This document shows positions 47,864 through 60,741 of a stretch of DNA of 64,000 nt, one piece after another; within the stretch, counting starts at the first letter, position 1; each line of letters opens with the position of its first letter. The notes under the pieces are model-generated. The model was not told where the DNA came from. It saw only the letters and a list, made by a program, of their open reading frames with translations, and ran no database searches. The position numbers and the translations under genes are program-made. Origin of the DNA: Allium sativum (lineage: Eukaryota > Streptophyta > Magnoliopsida > Asparagales > Amaryllidaceae); assembly GCA_030737875.1 (NCBI GenBank), contig CM060910.1, positions 634,991,303-635,055,302 on the forward strand, given 5' to 3'.

Positions 47864-49521
47864 TTTAAATCCAATACCTTCCCCGTCCTTCGGCATTTCA
47901 ATCTTTTTGAAAGCACATGGACTTATTTTCCTTGGATGCATGGAACCATGCTAGGAGAATTTGATCATGGCACTCCTAATCATCTGCATAAGCTTCAAAG
48001 GCAATAATAAGGTTCTGGACCAATACACGGACAAGGAGAAGATGCATGAATTAATTGAATTTAGTCTTTCAACTTGGGATAGAAATTTATTTGTCTATCT
48101 ATCCATCATAGTAGTGATTTTTTCAAAAAAAGGCAGGCATTGTGCTTCAGTTATTCTGAAGGTGGAAGGGGGAAGTCCAATGTAGTCGATGGTGTTGTTA
48201 CGCGGTTGGAGAGTGTTGAGGTTTGATATGGAGAGAAATATGGGTTCCCATTAGTCATCAAGGCGGACTTTTCAAGGTTGACTTTCAGGCCAGTTATCTT
48301 GCAAAAAGTCTCAAGACTACAATTGATAGCTGGAATGGAGGAGACATCGGGCTCTGTAAAAGTTGCCAAGTCATCGACATACATAGGGGAAGTGATTATA
48401 CTTTCCTTACATTTAGGGCATAGCTTGAAGGATGCTTCGGTGACTAGTTTGTTCAAGACGCAAGTGAGAAGCTCCACCACAGTAAAGAATAAATAAGATG
48501 GCCTTCCTAACGACTTGCTTGCTTTTGAAATACCCAACAGTGTTGTAGTTCACTATTATGGAGAAACTCGTGTGGTGGTGCTTGTCCTAGTCCATCCTAA
48601 GAATTTTAGAGGAAAATTTATGGCTTCCATGATCATGAAAGTAGAATCCCAATGATGTGAGTCAAAGGCTTTAGTTAAGTCAAATTTAGGCATTGCAATT
48701 GGGGATTCATGGGAATTATTGTAGCCTTTTAGAAGCTCATGTGTCACGAATACATTATCAATGATTCTTTTAGAGGTGTGGAAAGTTGCTTTGTTGGTGG
48801 AGATTAGATCACGTATAACAAATTTGAGTCTATTAGCAGTGATTTTGGATAGACATTTGTAAATTGCGTAACAATAAGAAATGGGTCTAAAATGATTAAC
48901 TTGAGAAGTAAAAGTGTTTTTAGAGATTAGGGGCAATATTTTTAGAGTGAGTGGTATTCAGCATTCTAGATTTGTCAAAGAAATTGTGTACAACCTTGTA
49001 GAATTTTTTTTCCCAACAATACTCCAACAAGAAGTGAAAGCATAAGCATTAAATCAATTAAGGACACCACAGGAATTAGTAGGTAGAATAGGGTTTGCTT
49101 TATCTCCTCATTTGTAACATTAGCACTGAGAGATGAAATATCAGCAGGGTTTAGTTTGGGAAGGGCATAGGATTTAATGAATTAAAGGCCAGGGTTGAAA
49201 TTTGAGGAGTTACAATTAGGTCGGTAATGTAGGAAAGAAACATGTTTTTAATAACTATAGCTTCAGCATGGATACTACAATGGTGGTCAGTAAGTGAGTG
49301 GACATGGTCTTTGATATAGCTTTTAGAGATTTATGAACAGTGTTTCGATCCCCACCATGCTGCCACACAATCCTGGATTTTCCTTTTAGAATATGGGATT
49401 CTTGCTCCAAAATATTTGTTAGTTGTTTTGATTTGTTTGCTTCCATGGTGGCTAGCAAGGAGTTGATAGGGTTATAGTGAAGATTAGTCAAAATTTTGTT
49501 GAGCTCTATAATTCGAAAGTA
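47864..49521 (-). pseudogene. LINE ORF2 reverse transcriptase part
   Basis: Minus strand, in order. A linker frame (49255-49491) contains KGKSRIVWQHGGDRNT, typical just before the RT. RT core N-terminal part (48556-48936) has HFRPIS, ANRLK and KFDLTKAFD. RT catalytic part (48151-48537) has the YVDD box at 48370-48381. Then thumb-like sequence leads to KIEMPKDGEGIGFK at about 47869-47910. Frameshifts separate the pieces. The YVDD box and KFDLTKAFD aspartate remain, but the ORF cannot be translated through. Target of the TTTAA (solo LTR) and AGAAG (Copia) insertions. Confidence 0.85.
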
Positions 49522-49526
49522 AGAAG

Positions 49527-50357
49527 TGTTAATTCACGAGTTTTTGATTCATGGCAAAGAAGAAGAGAAAATCAAAGGAAAAGTGATATAGTATGATTAT
49601 TTATTTATTTTTAAATTAGTTGTGTTATATTTGTTAAAATCTATCATCAAATATCACAAAACAAACAACAAAATAACACAAACAAATATATATTATATAG
49701 TGGCACATAAGTGACAGGACTGTGCAGTGTACAGACCAGTCGACTAGTGTGTAACAAGTGCACAGCCCTGTGCACTTGTGCATCAATATATATATATATA
49801 TATATATCAATATATATATATATATATTTATATATTTATATACACATATATATGTATGTATATATATATGTGTGTGTATATATGTGTGTGTATATATGCG
49901 TGCATATATACATATATGTGTGTGTGTGTGTGTGTGTGTGTTCGAACTCCACCAGTCGACTGATTATTTCCAACTTCCATTTTCAGCGAAGAGATGCTTC
50001 TTTTCATGAAGAGGTTCAATCTAGTTTCAAGAGAAATGGTTGCTTCTTTTGGTTAACTCTTAATGTATATTACTACTCTTCATGTACTATTTATACAATA
50101 CAAACATCACTTTTAATCACTGACTCTTGTCTTAATTTTTGATCTTATTTCTATATACTCTTCGCATTCAAAAGGTCTCATAATAATTCTCATTGCTTAG
50201 AATCTTTGATTCTATTTTCATATTTCTTGATTCAATAGCAATTTACTTCCTTTAAATCTTCACAAAAACATTATATACTTGAGGATAAGCTTATAGAGGG
50301 GTGTACTCAAATCGTGACTAATCCGTATTACTTCAAACACATATAAAAGTCAAAGTT
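49527..50357 (+). mobile_element. Copia 5' LTR, upstream part
   Basis: Matches 62646-63428 of the 3' LTR up to TCAAAG, where LARD-2 enters. Carries the ACCAGTCGACTAGT and GTGCACTTGTGCA words and a compound microsatellite. Confidence 0.9.
49786..49941. repeat. Compound (TA)n / (TATG)n / (TG)n microsatellite in the Copia 5' LTR
   Basis: Long alternating purine-pyrimidine tract. The 3' LTR has a much shorter (TATG)n version at about 62945-62985. Such DNA can form Z-DNA or cruciforms. Open frames across it on either strand are artefacts. Confidence 0.97.
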
Positions 50358-50365
50358 TATAATAG

Positions 50366-50772
50366 CGTTGTAAAAATAGAATTTTTATCTATATAGTAGC
50401 GGTGTGAAAATAGAATTTTTATCCATATAGCGTGAATATAAAAATGCGATTTTTATATATTGAATAGCGAAGTAAAAATTCGATTTTTATATATTGAATA
50501 GCGTGATTATAAAAATGCGATTTTTATATATTGAATAGCGAAGTAAAAATTCGATTTTTATATATTGAATAGCGAAGTAAAAATTCGATTTTTATATATT
50601 GAATAGCGAAGTAAAAATTCGATTTTTTATATATTGAATAGCGAAGTAAAAATTCGATTTTTATATATTGAATAGCGAAGTAAAATTTCGATTTTTATAT
50701 ATTGAATAGTGAAGTAAAAATTCGATTTTTATATATTGAATAGCGAAGTAAAAATGTGATTTTTATATATGT
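50366..50772 (+). repeat. 34 bp tandem array, LARD-2 5' LTR
   Basis: Unit TGAATAGCGAAGTAAAAATT + CGATTTTTATATAT, with starts at 50461, 50495, 50532, 50566 and 50600 and onward. About nine units, one variant carrying GTGATTATAAAAATGCG. Each unit contains the near-palindrome AAAAATTCGATTTTT. Confidence 0.92.
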
Positions 50773-51702
50773 AGTGACTACGGGCGACGAAGGTGACAAA
50801 AAGGCGAGAACGATGAAGATTTCTATAAATGAAGTGTCGTGGAGTTGGGATAGCTATCGGTGAGAACTTCTCACTCTAAATTTCTTTTTCTAGTTATATA
50901 TATATATGCTAGGATGCAGACGGTGCTTAGTAGCACCCGACACCCGTCATCCACAGACCATGGATGGCTTGTATACTTGTTTGATGTGTTGTGAAATTGT
51001 TTGTGTTGTTGATGTGAAATCGATAATATAAATTAATGTGTTGAAAGGAAATAAAATATTTATATAGTTAAAAATATTTTATCGTTAAAAATATAATTTT
51101 TAACGTGAAAGTGAATAAATAAATATCTATAAACAAATCGTCCGATTTGTTTATATACATTGATTTGACTGATATTGATTGGGTCGATAAATTTTACACA
51201 TCGCCCAACTGCACAAATAAAAATCTGTGTTTGTTGATTTGAAACCCCACACGGGTGTTGGGATGATATTTAGGTACACTAATCCCAATTATTTAATTAT
51301 TGTCGATCGATTGGTCGACAGACTGTGTAAGCGTCGATTATTTATATCTGATGCTTATGCAGTTGTGTGGTGCACTTTGGAGGTTGGTTGATTGTTTATC
51401 GTTGCTATTATATACATGTGTTGTATGGAACCCATATAATTAACGTTATATGGTGATTGATTGGGCCTCATTCCAATCGGGAAAATAATGAATATTATAA
51501 AAGAAAATTCATGTGTTGAATATAAAAAGTCTTGTGTTGATGATATTTGTGTGTTGAAATTATTCATGTGTTGAATAAAATATTTTAACAATAAAATTTA
51601 CATCTTTATCATATTTAAAATTAGGACTACTTCCCAGTAGGAGTCTAATTAAAAATCAAACGATAGATACCATAATTTTATAAAATATTTTACATAACAA
51701 AA

Positions 51703-51835
51703 ATAGTGATGTGTTGACAGTACTCATGTGTTGAGATTAGTCATGTGTTGAAAGAAATATTGATTCATGTGTTGAAAGAAATATAGATTCATGTGTTGAA
51801 TAGAATAAATATTCATTTGTTGAATAGAATAACGA
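51703..51835 (+). repeat. ATGTGTTGAA short repeats, LARD-2 5' LTR
   Basis: ATTCATGTGTTGAAAGAAAT-type units of 20-28 bp. The 3' LTR equivalent (about 57370-57515) has one more unit. Both LTRs expand independently. Confidence 0.85.
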
Positions 51836-54800
51836 ATTTATTGAAATATGTAAAGCCGTGTTGATTAGAGATGCGTTATTTTGACGCGAACGATATTTAT
51901 ATCGATTTTATTCGTTTTACAATGAATAATGAAAAGTTATTTCAAAATTTAATATTTTGAAATGAAATTCAAATTAAATTAGATTAAAATTCAAATTGAA
52001 ATTTTATTGAATCAATTTGAAATGAATTCGAATCGAATAGAAAATGAATTCGATTCAAACTGAATAGAAAGTGAATTTGAATTCGAATTAAATAAAAATG
52101 AATTCAAATTGAATTAAATTGAAATTGAATAAAAAAAACGAATTGAAATCGTTTTGAATGAAATTTAAAACAAACTGAAATTGAATAGAAATCAGATCGA
52201 TTTGAAATTGAAGATGAAGTTGAAATTGTTTTTGAAATGAATTTAAAACTATTTATAAAATTCGTTTTAAAAGGAAATCGACGAAATATATATAATATAT
52301 ATATATATTATATATATAATGGCCTGAATAGAACGCGCCGCGCCGCGGCAGTTTGCGAATTTTGATCATTGACTTCGAATTGACGTTGCGGGAGATCCGA
52401 CCGTCGGATTCTCCTAAAACCGGAACCGTTGGGTTCGTATCGAAAAGAGCTTTCCAATGAATATTAGAAATTTGAAATCTAACGGTTGGATTTGGAATTA
52501 TGTCCAAATCAAATTTGGAAAAGGTCGCTGTAAGTGCAGTTCGATGGCCGTTGATGGAAATCGACTGTACGGGCCTTGATAAAATTATTAAAAATATCTA
52601 TAATTTGTGTAAAATCATAATATGTGAATTGGAAAGAACTGGGAGGAAAAATTCCACATTTGAAAAGGTAAAAATAGATTTTTGTCGAAATGAACTAGTT
52701 TCGAACTAGAATTAAAATCAATTTATTTTTGAAATAAACAAATTGAATTTGAAAGTGATTTTAAAAATAATCAATATTCTCAATACGTGAATTGGACTGG
52801 AGTTGAATCGAAATTATCTTCGGAATATTTCGATGTTGGATTTCGTGACTATACAGATATTGTTATGGGAATTTGAAAGATATATATTATATCGTTATTT
52901 CCAATATGATATTTGTTGGTTTCAGAATTTGATATTGAATATAAACCGATATATTTTCTATTCAGAGCCTTGTATTTAATATCAAATGTGATTTGGGTTT
53001 ATCGTGGATCGTGTTTTAGATGACATTGGTTCTTTAACCCAGTTAAAGACAGGATATTGATTTTTGAAAAGGTTAAAACTAAGTGGAGTTTTAATGAATC
53101 TTTAATTAGATTGAATTGTGAATTGATAATTTAAATTATCAAATCTGAAAGGTGATCGAGAATGGAGTACCACCAGTTTTGCTCCAAAGCGATAGTTAAA
53201 TCTTTAATTAGATTTGAACGTGAAATGGTAATTAATTTTACCGATAATACCGTGGTGTTAGATATGGAGTACTACCAGTTTTGCTCCAGGGGATGAATAG
53301 GTTGGGATTGGGAAATAAAATAAATAATTACTTCGGTGTGGCTCGCTAATCCCGACTAGTTTGAAGTGATATCCAAAGGAAGATTAAAGAATAAATTTAG
53401 AAGAATTTATCTTGGATAAAATTAATGGGAACCTTTCCCTAGGAATGTGATTTTGTGAATAAAAGAATATTCTGAATTGGAATGAGGCGTTCGTTGTGTT
53501 TGTGTAACATTTGTTTATTATATACGTGGGTTATTCAGAAAGGCCGGGTTATACCCATTCTGAATAACCGATTCGACGAGATGTCGAAGATGAAGACGGT
53601 GGTTGAAGACCGGAAGTCTTCACATCGTTTGGGTGATTACTGATGATATCGATTGGGCTGTACACCCAAGATGAGGGAAACAGTTGGTGATCGTCCACAC
53701 GTACTTGGAGATCGACGGATATGCGAGTAAAGTGCCTCCGGTTTCGTTCAGACCCAGAACGAACTTGTAAATGGATTGTGTGTCTGACATTGGATTTTAT
53801 TATGTGTTGATTAATTTCTATTAAATATACATCTGTTTGGCGGCGGAAAATTTATTTTCTTGCTTAACGCCCTTCTCTGAGACGTACGAGCTCAGAGGTT
53901 GTATATCGATGGACATCAGTCGCATGGAGTGAATTGCCAGTGTGGCACGCGTAAGTGGCAATTGATCAGGGCTTCTGTTGAAAAGCAAAGTCTTGTGGTT
54001 GATGATCAAAGCACGGCCTGTGTGGCGTAGCTTTGTGTATAACGTGAATTCGCGAGCCTCACACCTCGGTATGAGTCAAAAACGGGAGACGGACCGCTGG
54101 GAGAGCACGACGTTTCTTTCTAGCTAGGGTGGTGTCAGTGACCTACCAGCCCTGACATTTATATACTTTTCACCTGTGTGGTTGTTGGAATGTGAGGCGC
54201 CTCGGATATAGGTCTGTAAGGACCGGGAAACGTGTGTTCAGGAATTGCCAATCCTCAAAAGTAAGAGAGGACCGGCCCAGCCGAATCCAAGGATCAAAGT
54301 GGGGTCCTGGGACATTTGCTAGAGTGTCTCGAACGCGGAGAGGAGCTTGCCCCTTGCCTCGGCCCATGACGGAAATCCAATTTCTAATACGTGATAATTC
54401 GGTTTTATTTGTAGAACCTAGTATGGAGACATAGTGGTATGAGTCATACATGCCGCCTATGATTGATATTTATGATTGAAATTGTTTTGACACTATACAC
54501 CTACAATAGTATCAAATAATGTGTTTTAAATGTATCAAGCATGCTTTGGCTGTTATAAGGTAAAAACCCTATCCTCCGGCTTGCGTTGCATTATGTGATG
54601 GGACCTAGGTCTTATAACAGCTTCATTTTTCTTTATTTAGCATTGCGTTGTTAGTTTTATGCACTGGTATTCTTGGGAGGAAACCCGTTCCGTGTTATAC
54701 GGCGTGGTCCCTTGATTTACCTAACTTTAAAAATAAAGATTAATAACTATTTTAGTTCTCACACCAGTCCCGTGACTGACCTGGAGTTTATTGTTTTAAC

Positions 54801-54946
54801 CTAAACTCTGGGTGCCCCTATTTTCGACACGGGCAGCTAGTAGTTTTGGTTTTGCAGATTTATATTCACAGGATCCTGATTAATAGCTGGAACGATGCTC
54901 GGAAAGCTCTATATCCGTGTATCACTTCTAGTTGGGTTTTGTATAT

Positions 54947-55058
54947 TTTTCCGCTGCTATGTAATTTATTGTAATCTCTGATATTTGTTGAATGTAATTG
55001 ATTCATTTATACTCTGTATATTCTTGTATCTGATGGAATTGTTGTAATATACAATAAA
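54947..55058 (+). terminator. LARD-2 5' LTR TTTTCCGCTG motif and AATAAA signal
   Basis: TTTTCCGCTG at 54947-54956 and AATAAA at 55053-55058. Same pair in the 3' LTR at 60630-60639 and 60736-60741, about 115-120 bp before the LTR end. Confidence 0.55.
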
Positions 55059-55172
55059 AATGTTCTTCCGTGTGCGTTCTATTTTGTCCTGTTCTCAAAC
55101 AATCAGGGGTTTCGAACGGTCTTAGTTAGTTTAACGATCGATTCGGATCGAGCGAAATTCCTTGCCGTTACA

Positions 55173-56211
55173 GTTGGTATCAGAGCTTTGGTTTACAGAG
55201 CTCGAGAACAAGACACATTAGAACCATACGAAAGAATTCATCAGATATTGGATTAGTAATATCCAATTAGAATGACTCGTTAGAGATAAGATCAGTAGTA
55301 TCCTAGAACGAGTGTGAAGAGTATATTTTTCAAATGAAAACAATTTTGTTTTGAAAATTTAAACCATTTTATACGTATTTAAATGTTTATTTATTTGGAA
55401 TTTGGACAATCGAGTATATAAAGATTTCGCGTATACGTGTCATGAACGTATATTCGAAGTTTTAATATACTGGATATATATAGAATCACATTCTAGACAC
55501 CCGGGGATAATTCTGGTGATGTGGCCACATCATCAATATTTATGTTCGTGTTTCGAAGGTGTGATTTCTATATATTTCCATTAGACTGGTGTGAGAACCA
55601 AAACTAATATAGCTAGAATTTATGGTTGTGTATTGGCATCAAAAACAAGATTTTTTGTATATATATCAAAATTATGAATTTGAAACGTTAATCCACTAAT
55701 TGATTGATGTTTGTGTTGTTTGTTTATTTGTTTGATAATTTTGAACCATTTAGCCTAATTGAATCAAATATTGAATTGTATTGAAAATTGGTCGCATTTG
55801 CTTGCATATACATGTACTTACATTGAACAGGTCATAGCAAGGAGGCTAGAGTAGAGAATAAAATTTGTTTGCCTGACAAATAGGTACATGTTTACTATAT
55901 AATTTACTGTTTTGTTTGGGTGATGATGATTTTATGAGACGATTGGCTAGCCGCTTGGCTTTTTCTTTTTCTTTTTGAGATCAGAAGGCCTATATGGCAA
56001 TTTCGGGATTTTCCCGTGGCTCCCGGTGCAGGGGAGGTTATGGCGAAATTTTTCGAAAATTTAGGGTGTTTGCCAAATTTTTGAAGAATTTGAAAATTCT
56101 CAAAAACTGAAAAGTTGGAGAATGGAAGCCAGATCGAACGTAGAGTTGATTAATCAAACCACTTTCGACTTTGTTCCTTTTCGAGGACGAAAAGTTTTAA
56201 GTGGGGGAGAT
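55173..56211 (+). other. LARD-2 internal region, non-coding, 1039 bp
   Basis: Starts with the primer site and ends with the polypurine tract AGTGGGGGAGAT (56200-56211), preceded by TTTTCGAGGACGAAAAG, which resembles the region upstream of chromovirus tracts. The longest frame is 60 codons. Homologous to the LARD-1 interior at similar length. Confidence 0.9.
55175..55186 (+). promoter_or_regulatory. LARD-2 primer-binding site (initiator tRNA-Met)
   Basis: TGGTATCAGAGC, two bases after the 5' LTR end. Confidence 0.93.
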
Positions 56212-56219
56212 TATAATAG

Positions 56220-56562
56220 CGTTGTAAAAATAGAATTTTTATCTATATAGTAGCGGTGTGAAAATAGAATTTTTATCCATATAGCGTGATTATAAAACTG
56301 CGATTTTTATATATTGAATAGCGAAGTAAAAATTCGATTTTTATATATTGAATAGCGTGATTATAAAAATGCGATTTTTATATATTGAATAGCGAAGTAA
56401 AAAATCGATTTTTATATATTGAATAGCGAAGTAAAAATTCGATTTTTATATATCGAATAGCGAAGTAAAAAATTCGATTTTTATATATTGAATAGCGAAG
56501 TAAAAATTCGATTTTTATATATTGAATAGCGAAGTAAAAATGTGATTTTTATATATGTAGTG
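56220..56562 (+). repeat. 34 bp tandem array, LARD-2 3' LTR
   Basis: About seven units against about nine in the 5' LTR, so unit number changed after insertion (the LTRs are identical at birth) or during reverse transcription. Confidence 0.9.
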
Positions 56563-59500
56563 ACTACGGGCGACGAAGGTGACAAAAAGGCGAGAACGAT
56601 GAAAATTTCTATAAATGAAGTGTCGTGGAGTTGGGATAGCTATCGGTGAGAACTTCTCACTCTAAATTTATTTTTCTAGTTATATATATATACTAGGATG
56701 CAGACGGTGCTTAGTAGCATCCGACACCCGTCATCCACAGACCATGGATGGCTTGTATGCTTATTTGATGTGTTGTGAAATTGTTTGTGTTGTTGATGTA
56801 AAATCGATAATATAAATTAATGTGTTGAAAGGAAATAAAATATTTGTATAGTTAAAAATATTTTATCGTTAAAAATATAATTTTTAATGTGAAAGTGAAT
56901 AAATAAATATCTATAAACAAATCGGCCGATTTGTTTATATACATTGATTTGACTGATATTGATTGGGTCGATCGATTGGTCGACAGACTGTGTAAGCGTC
57001 GATTATTTATATCTTATGCTTATGCAGTTGTGTGGTGCACTTTGGAGGTTGGTTGATTGTTTATCGTTACTATTATATACATGTGTTGTATGTAACCCAT
57101 ATAATTAACGTGATATGGTGATTGATTGAGCCTCATTCCAATCGGGAAAATAATGAATATTATAAAAGAAAATTCATGTGTTAAATATAAAAAGTATTGT
57201 GTTGATGATATTTGTGTGTTGAAATTATTCATGTGTTGAATAAAATATTTTAACAATAAAATTTACATCTTTATCATATTTAAAATTAGGACTACTTCCC
57301 AGTAGGAGTCTAATTAAAAATCAAACGATAGATACCATAATTTTATAAAATATTTTACATAAAAAAATAGTGATGTGTTGACAGTACTCATGTGTTGAGA
57401 TTAGTCATGTGTTGAAAGAAATATAGATTCATGTGTTGAAAGAAATATAGATTCATGTGTTGAAAGAAATATAGATTCATGTGTTGAATAGAATAAATAT
57501 TCATTTGTTGAATAGAATAACGAATTTATTGAAATATATAAAGCCGTGTTGATTAAAGATGCGTTATTTTGACGCGAACGATATTTATATTGATTTTATT
57601 CGTTTTACAATGAATATTGAAAAGTGATTTCAAAATTTAATATTTTGAAATGAAATTCAAATTAAATTAGATTAAAATTCAAATTGAAATTTTATTGAAT
57701 CAATTTGAAATGAATTCGAATCGAATAGAAAATGAATTCGATTCAAATTGAATAGAAAGTGAATTTGAATTCGAATTAAATAAAAATGAATTCAAATTGA
57801 ATTAAATTGAAATTGAATAAAAAAAACGAATTGAAATCGTTTAGAATGAAATTTAAAACGAACTGAAATTGAATAGAAATCAGATCGATTTGAAATTGAA
57901 GATGAAGTTGAAATTGTTTTTGAAACGAATTTAAAACTATTTATAAAATTCGTTTTAAAAGGAAATCGACGAAATATATATAATATATATATTATATATA
58001 TAATGGCCTGAATAGAACGCGCCGCGCCGAGGCAGTTCGCAAATTTTGACCGTTGACTTCGAATTGACGTTGCGGGAGATCCGACCGTCGGATTCTCCTA
58101 AAACCTGAACCGTTGGGTTCGTATTGAAAAGAGCTTTCCAATGAATATTAGAAATTTGAAATCTAACGGTTGGATTTGGAATTATGTCCAAATCAAATTT
58201 GGAAAAGGTCGCTGTAAGTGCAGTTCGATGGCCGTTGATGGAAATCGACTGTACGGGCCTTGATAAAATTATTAAAAATATCTATAATTTGTGTAAAATC
58301 ATAATATGTGAATTGGAAAGAACTGGGAGGAAAAGTTCCACATTTGAAAAGGTAAAAATAGATTTTTGTCAAAATGAACTAGTTTCAAACTAGAATTAAA
58401 ATCAATTTATTTTTGAAATAAATAAATTGAATTTGAAAGTGATTTTAAAAATAATCAATATTCCCAATACGTGAATTGGACTGGAGTTGAATCGAAATTA
58501 TCTTCGGAACATTTCGATGTTGGATTTTGTGACTATACAGATATTGTTATGGGAATTTGAAAGATATATGTTATATCGTTATTTCCAATACGATATTTGT
58601 TGGTTTCAGAATTTGATATTGAATATAAGCCGATATATTTTCTATTCAGAGCCTTGTATTTAATATCAAATGTGATTTGGGTTTATCGTGGATCGTGTTT
58701 TAGATGACATTGGTTCTTTAACCCAGTTAAAGACAGGATATTGATTTTTGAAAAGATTAAAACTAAGTGGAGTTTTAATGAATCTTTAATTAGATTGAAT
58801 TGTGAATTGATAATTTAAATTATCAAATCTGAAAGGTGATCGAGAATGGAGTACCACCAGTTTTGCTCCAAAGCGATAGTTAAATCTTTAATTAGATTTG
58901 AACGTGAAATGGTAATTAATTTTACCGATAATACCGTGGTGTTAGATATGGAGTACTACCAGTTTTGCTCCAGGGGATGAATAGGTTGGGATTGGGAAAT
59001 AAAATAAATAATTACTTCGGTGTGGCTCGCTAATCCCGACTAGTTTGAAGTGATATCCAAAGGAAGATTAAAGAATAAATTTAGAAGAATTTATCTTGGA
59101 TAAAATTAATGGGAACCTTTCCCTAGGAATGTGATTTTGTGAATAAAAGAATATTCTAATTGGAATGAGGCGTTCGTTGTGTTTGTGTAACATTTGTTTA
59201 TTATATACGTGGGTTATTCAGAAAGGCCGGGTTATACCCATTCTGAATAACCGATTCGACGAGATGTCGAAGATGAAGACGGTGGTTGAAGACCGGAAGT
59301 CTTCACATTGTTTGGGTGATTACGGATGATCTCGATTGGGCTGTACACCCAAGATGAGGGAAACAGTTGGTGATCGTCCAGACGTACTTGGAGATCGACG
59401 GATATGCGTGGAAAGTGCCTCCGGTTTCGTTCAGACGCAGAACGAACTTGTAAATGGATTGTGTGTCTGACATTGGATTTTATTCTGTGTTGATTGATCT

Positions 59501-60735
59501 CTATTAAATATACATCTGTTTGGCGGCGGAGAATTTATTCTCTTGCTTAACGCCCTTCTCTGAGACGTACGAGCTCAGAGGTTGTATATCGATGGACATC
59601 AGTCGCATGGAGTGAATTGCCAGTGTGGCACGCGTAAGTGGCAATTGATCAGGGCTTCTGTTGAAAAGCAAAGTCTTGTGGTTGATGATCAAAGCACGGC
59701 CTGTGTGGCGTAGCTTTGTGTATAACGTGAATTCGCGAGCCTCACACCTCGGTATGAGTCAAAAACGGGAGACGGACCGCTGGGAGAGCACGACGTTTCT
59801 TTCTAGCTAGGGTGGTGTCAGTGACCTACCAGCCCTGACATTTATATACTTTTCACCTGTGTGGTTGTTGGAATGCGAGGCGCCTCGGATATAGGTCTGT
59901 AAGGACCGGGAAACGTGTGTTCAGGAATTGCCAATCCTCAAAAGTAAGAGAGGACCGGCCCAGTTGATTCCAAGGATCAAAGTGGGGTCCTGGGACATTT
60001 GCTAGAGTGTCTCGAACGCGGAGAGGAGCTTGCCCCTTGCCTCGGCTCATGACGGAAATCCAATTTCCAATACGTGATAATTCGGTTTTATTTGTAGAAC
60101 CTAGTATGGCGACATAGTGGTATGGGTCATTCATGCCGCCTGTGATTGATATTTCTGGTTGAAATTGTTTTGACACTATACACCTACAATAGTATCAAAT
60201 AATGTATTTTAAACGTATCAAGCATGTTTTGGCTGTTATAAGGTAAAAACCCTATCCTCCGTCTTGCGTTGCATTGTGTGATGGGACTTGGGTCTTATAA
60301 CAGCTTCATTTTTCTTTATTTAGCATTACGCTGTTTGTTTTATGCACTGGTATTCTTGGGAGGAAACCCGTTCCGTGTTATACGGCGTGGTCCCTTGATT
60401 TACCTAACTTTAAAAATAAAGATTAATAACTGTTTTAGTTCTCACACCAGTCCCACGACTCACCTGGAGTTTATTGTTTTAACCTAAACTCTGGGTGCCC
60501 CTATTTTCGACACGGGCAACTAGTTGTTTTGGTTTTGCAGATTTATATTCACAGGATCCTGATTAACAGCTGGAAAGATGCTCGGAAAGCTCTGTATCCG
60601 TGTATCACTTCTAGTTGGGTTTTGTATATTTTTCCGCTGCTATGTAATTTATTGTAATCTCTGATATTTGTTGAATGTAATTGATTCATTTATACTCTGT
60701 ATATTCTTGTATCTGATGGAATTGTTGTAATATAC

Positions 60736-60741
60736 AATAAA
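60736..60741 (+). terminator. LARD-2 3' LTR AATAAA signal
   Basis: AATAAA about 115 bp before the LTR end, preceded by TTTTCCGCTG (60630-60639). Candidate end of LARD-2 transcripts. Confidence 0.5.

Larger units (their letters stand above)
50358..55172 (+). mobile_element. LARD-2 5' LTR, 4.8 kb
   Basis: Begins TATAATAGCG and ends CTTGCCGTTACA. Order of landmarks: 34 bp repeat array, ATGTGTTGAA repeats, GAATTCGAATTGAAT-type low complexity (51960-52200), a TA palindrome beside a GCGCCGCGCCGCGG block (52285-52345), a pair of GGAGTACNACCAGTTTTGCTCC blocks (53164 and 53265), the near-terminal CTAAACTCTGGGTGCCCC block, TTTTCCGCTG and AATAAA. Antisense frames such as 54170-54451 have no recognisable content. 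Confidence 0.93.

Noticed and set aside
49711..50142. 143-codon plus-strand frame and its overlapping frames
   Set aside because: Most codons come from the TA/TG microsatellite (Tyr-Ile and Cys-Val runs). No domain.
50366..50772. CRISPR-like regular repeats
   Set aside because: The units are directly adjacent with no unique spacers, lie in a plant LTR, and recur in the other LTR. It is a minisatellite.
54170..54451. Antisense frame repeated at 59853-60176
   Set aside because: It recurs only because the two LTRs are near-identical. No domain, and not retained as a frame in LARD-1.
55175..55186. tRNA gene fragment
   Set aside because: Only the 12 nt primer complement is present, with no cloverleaf.
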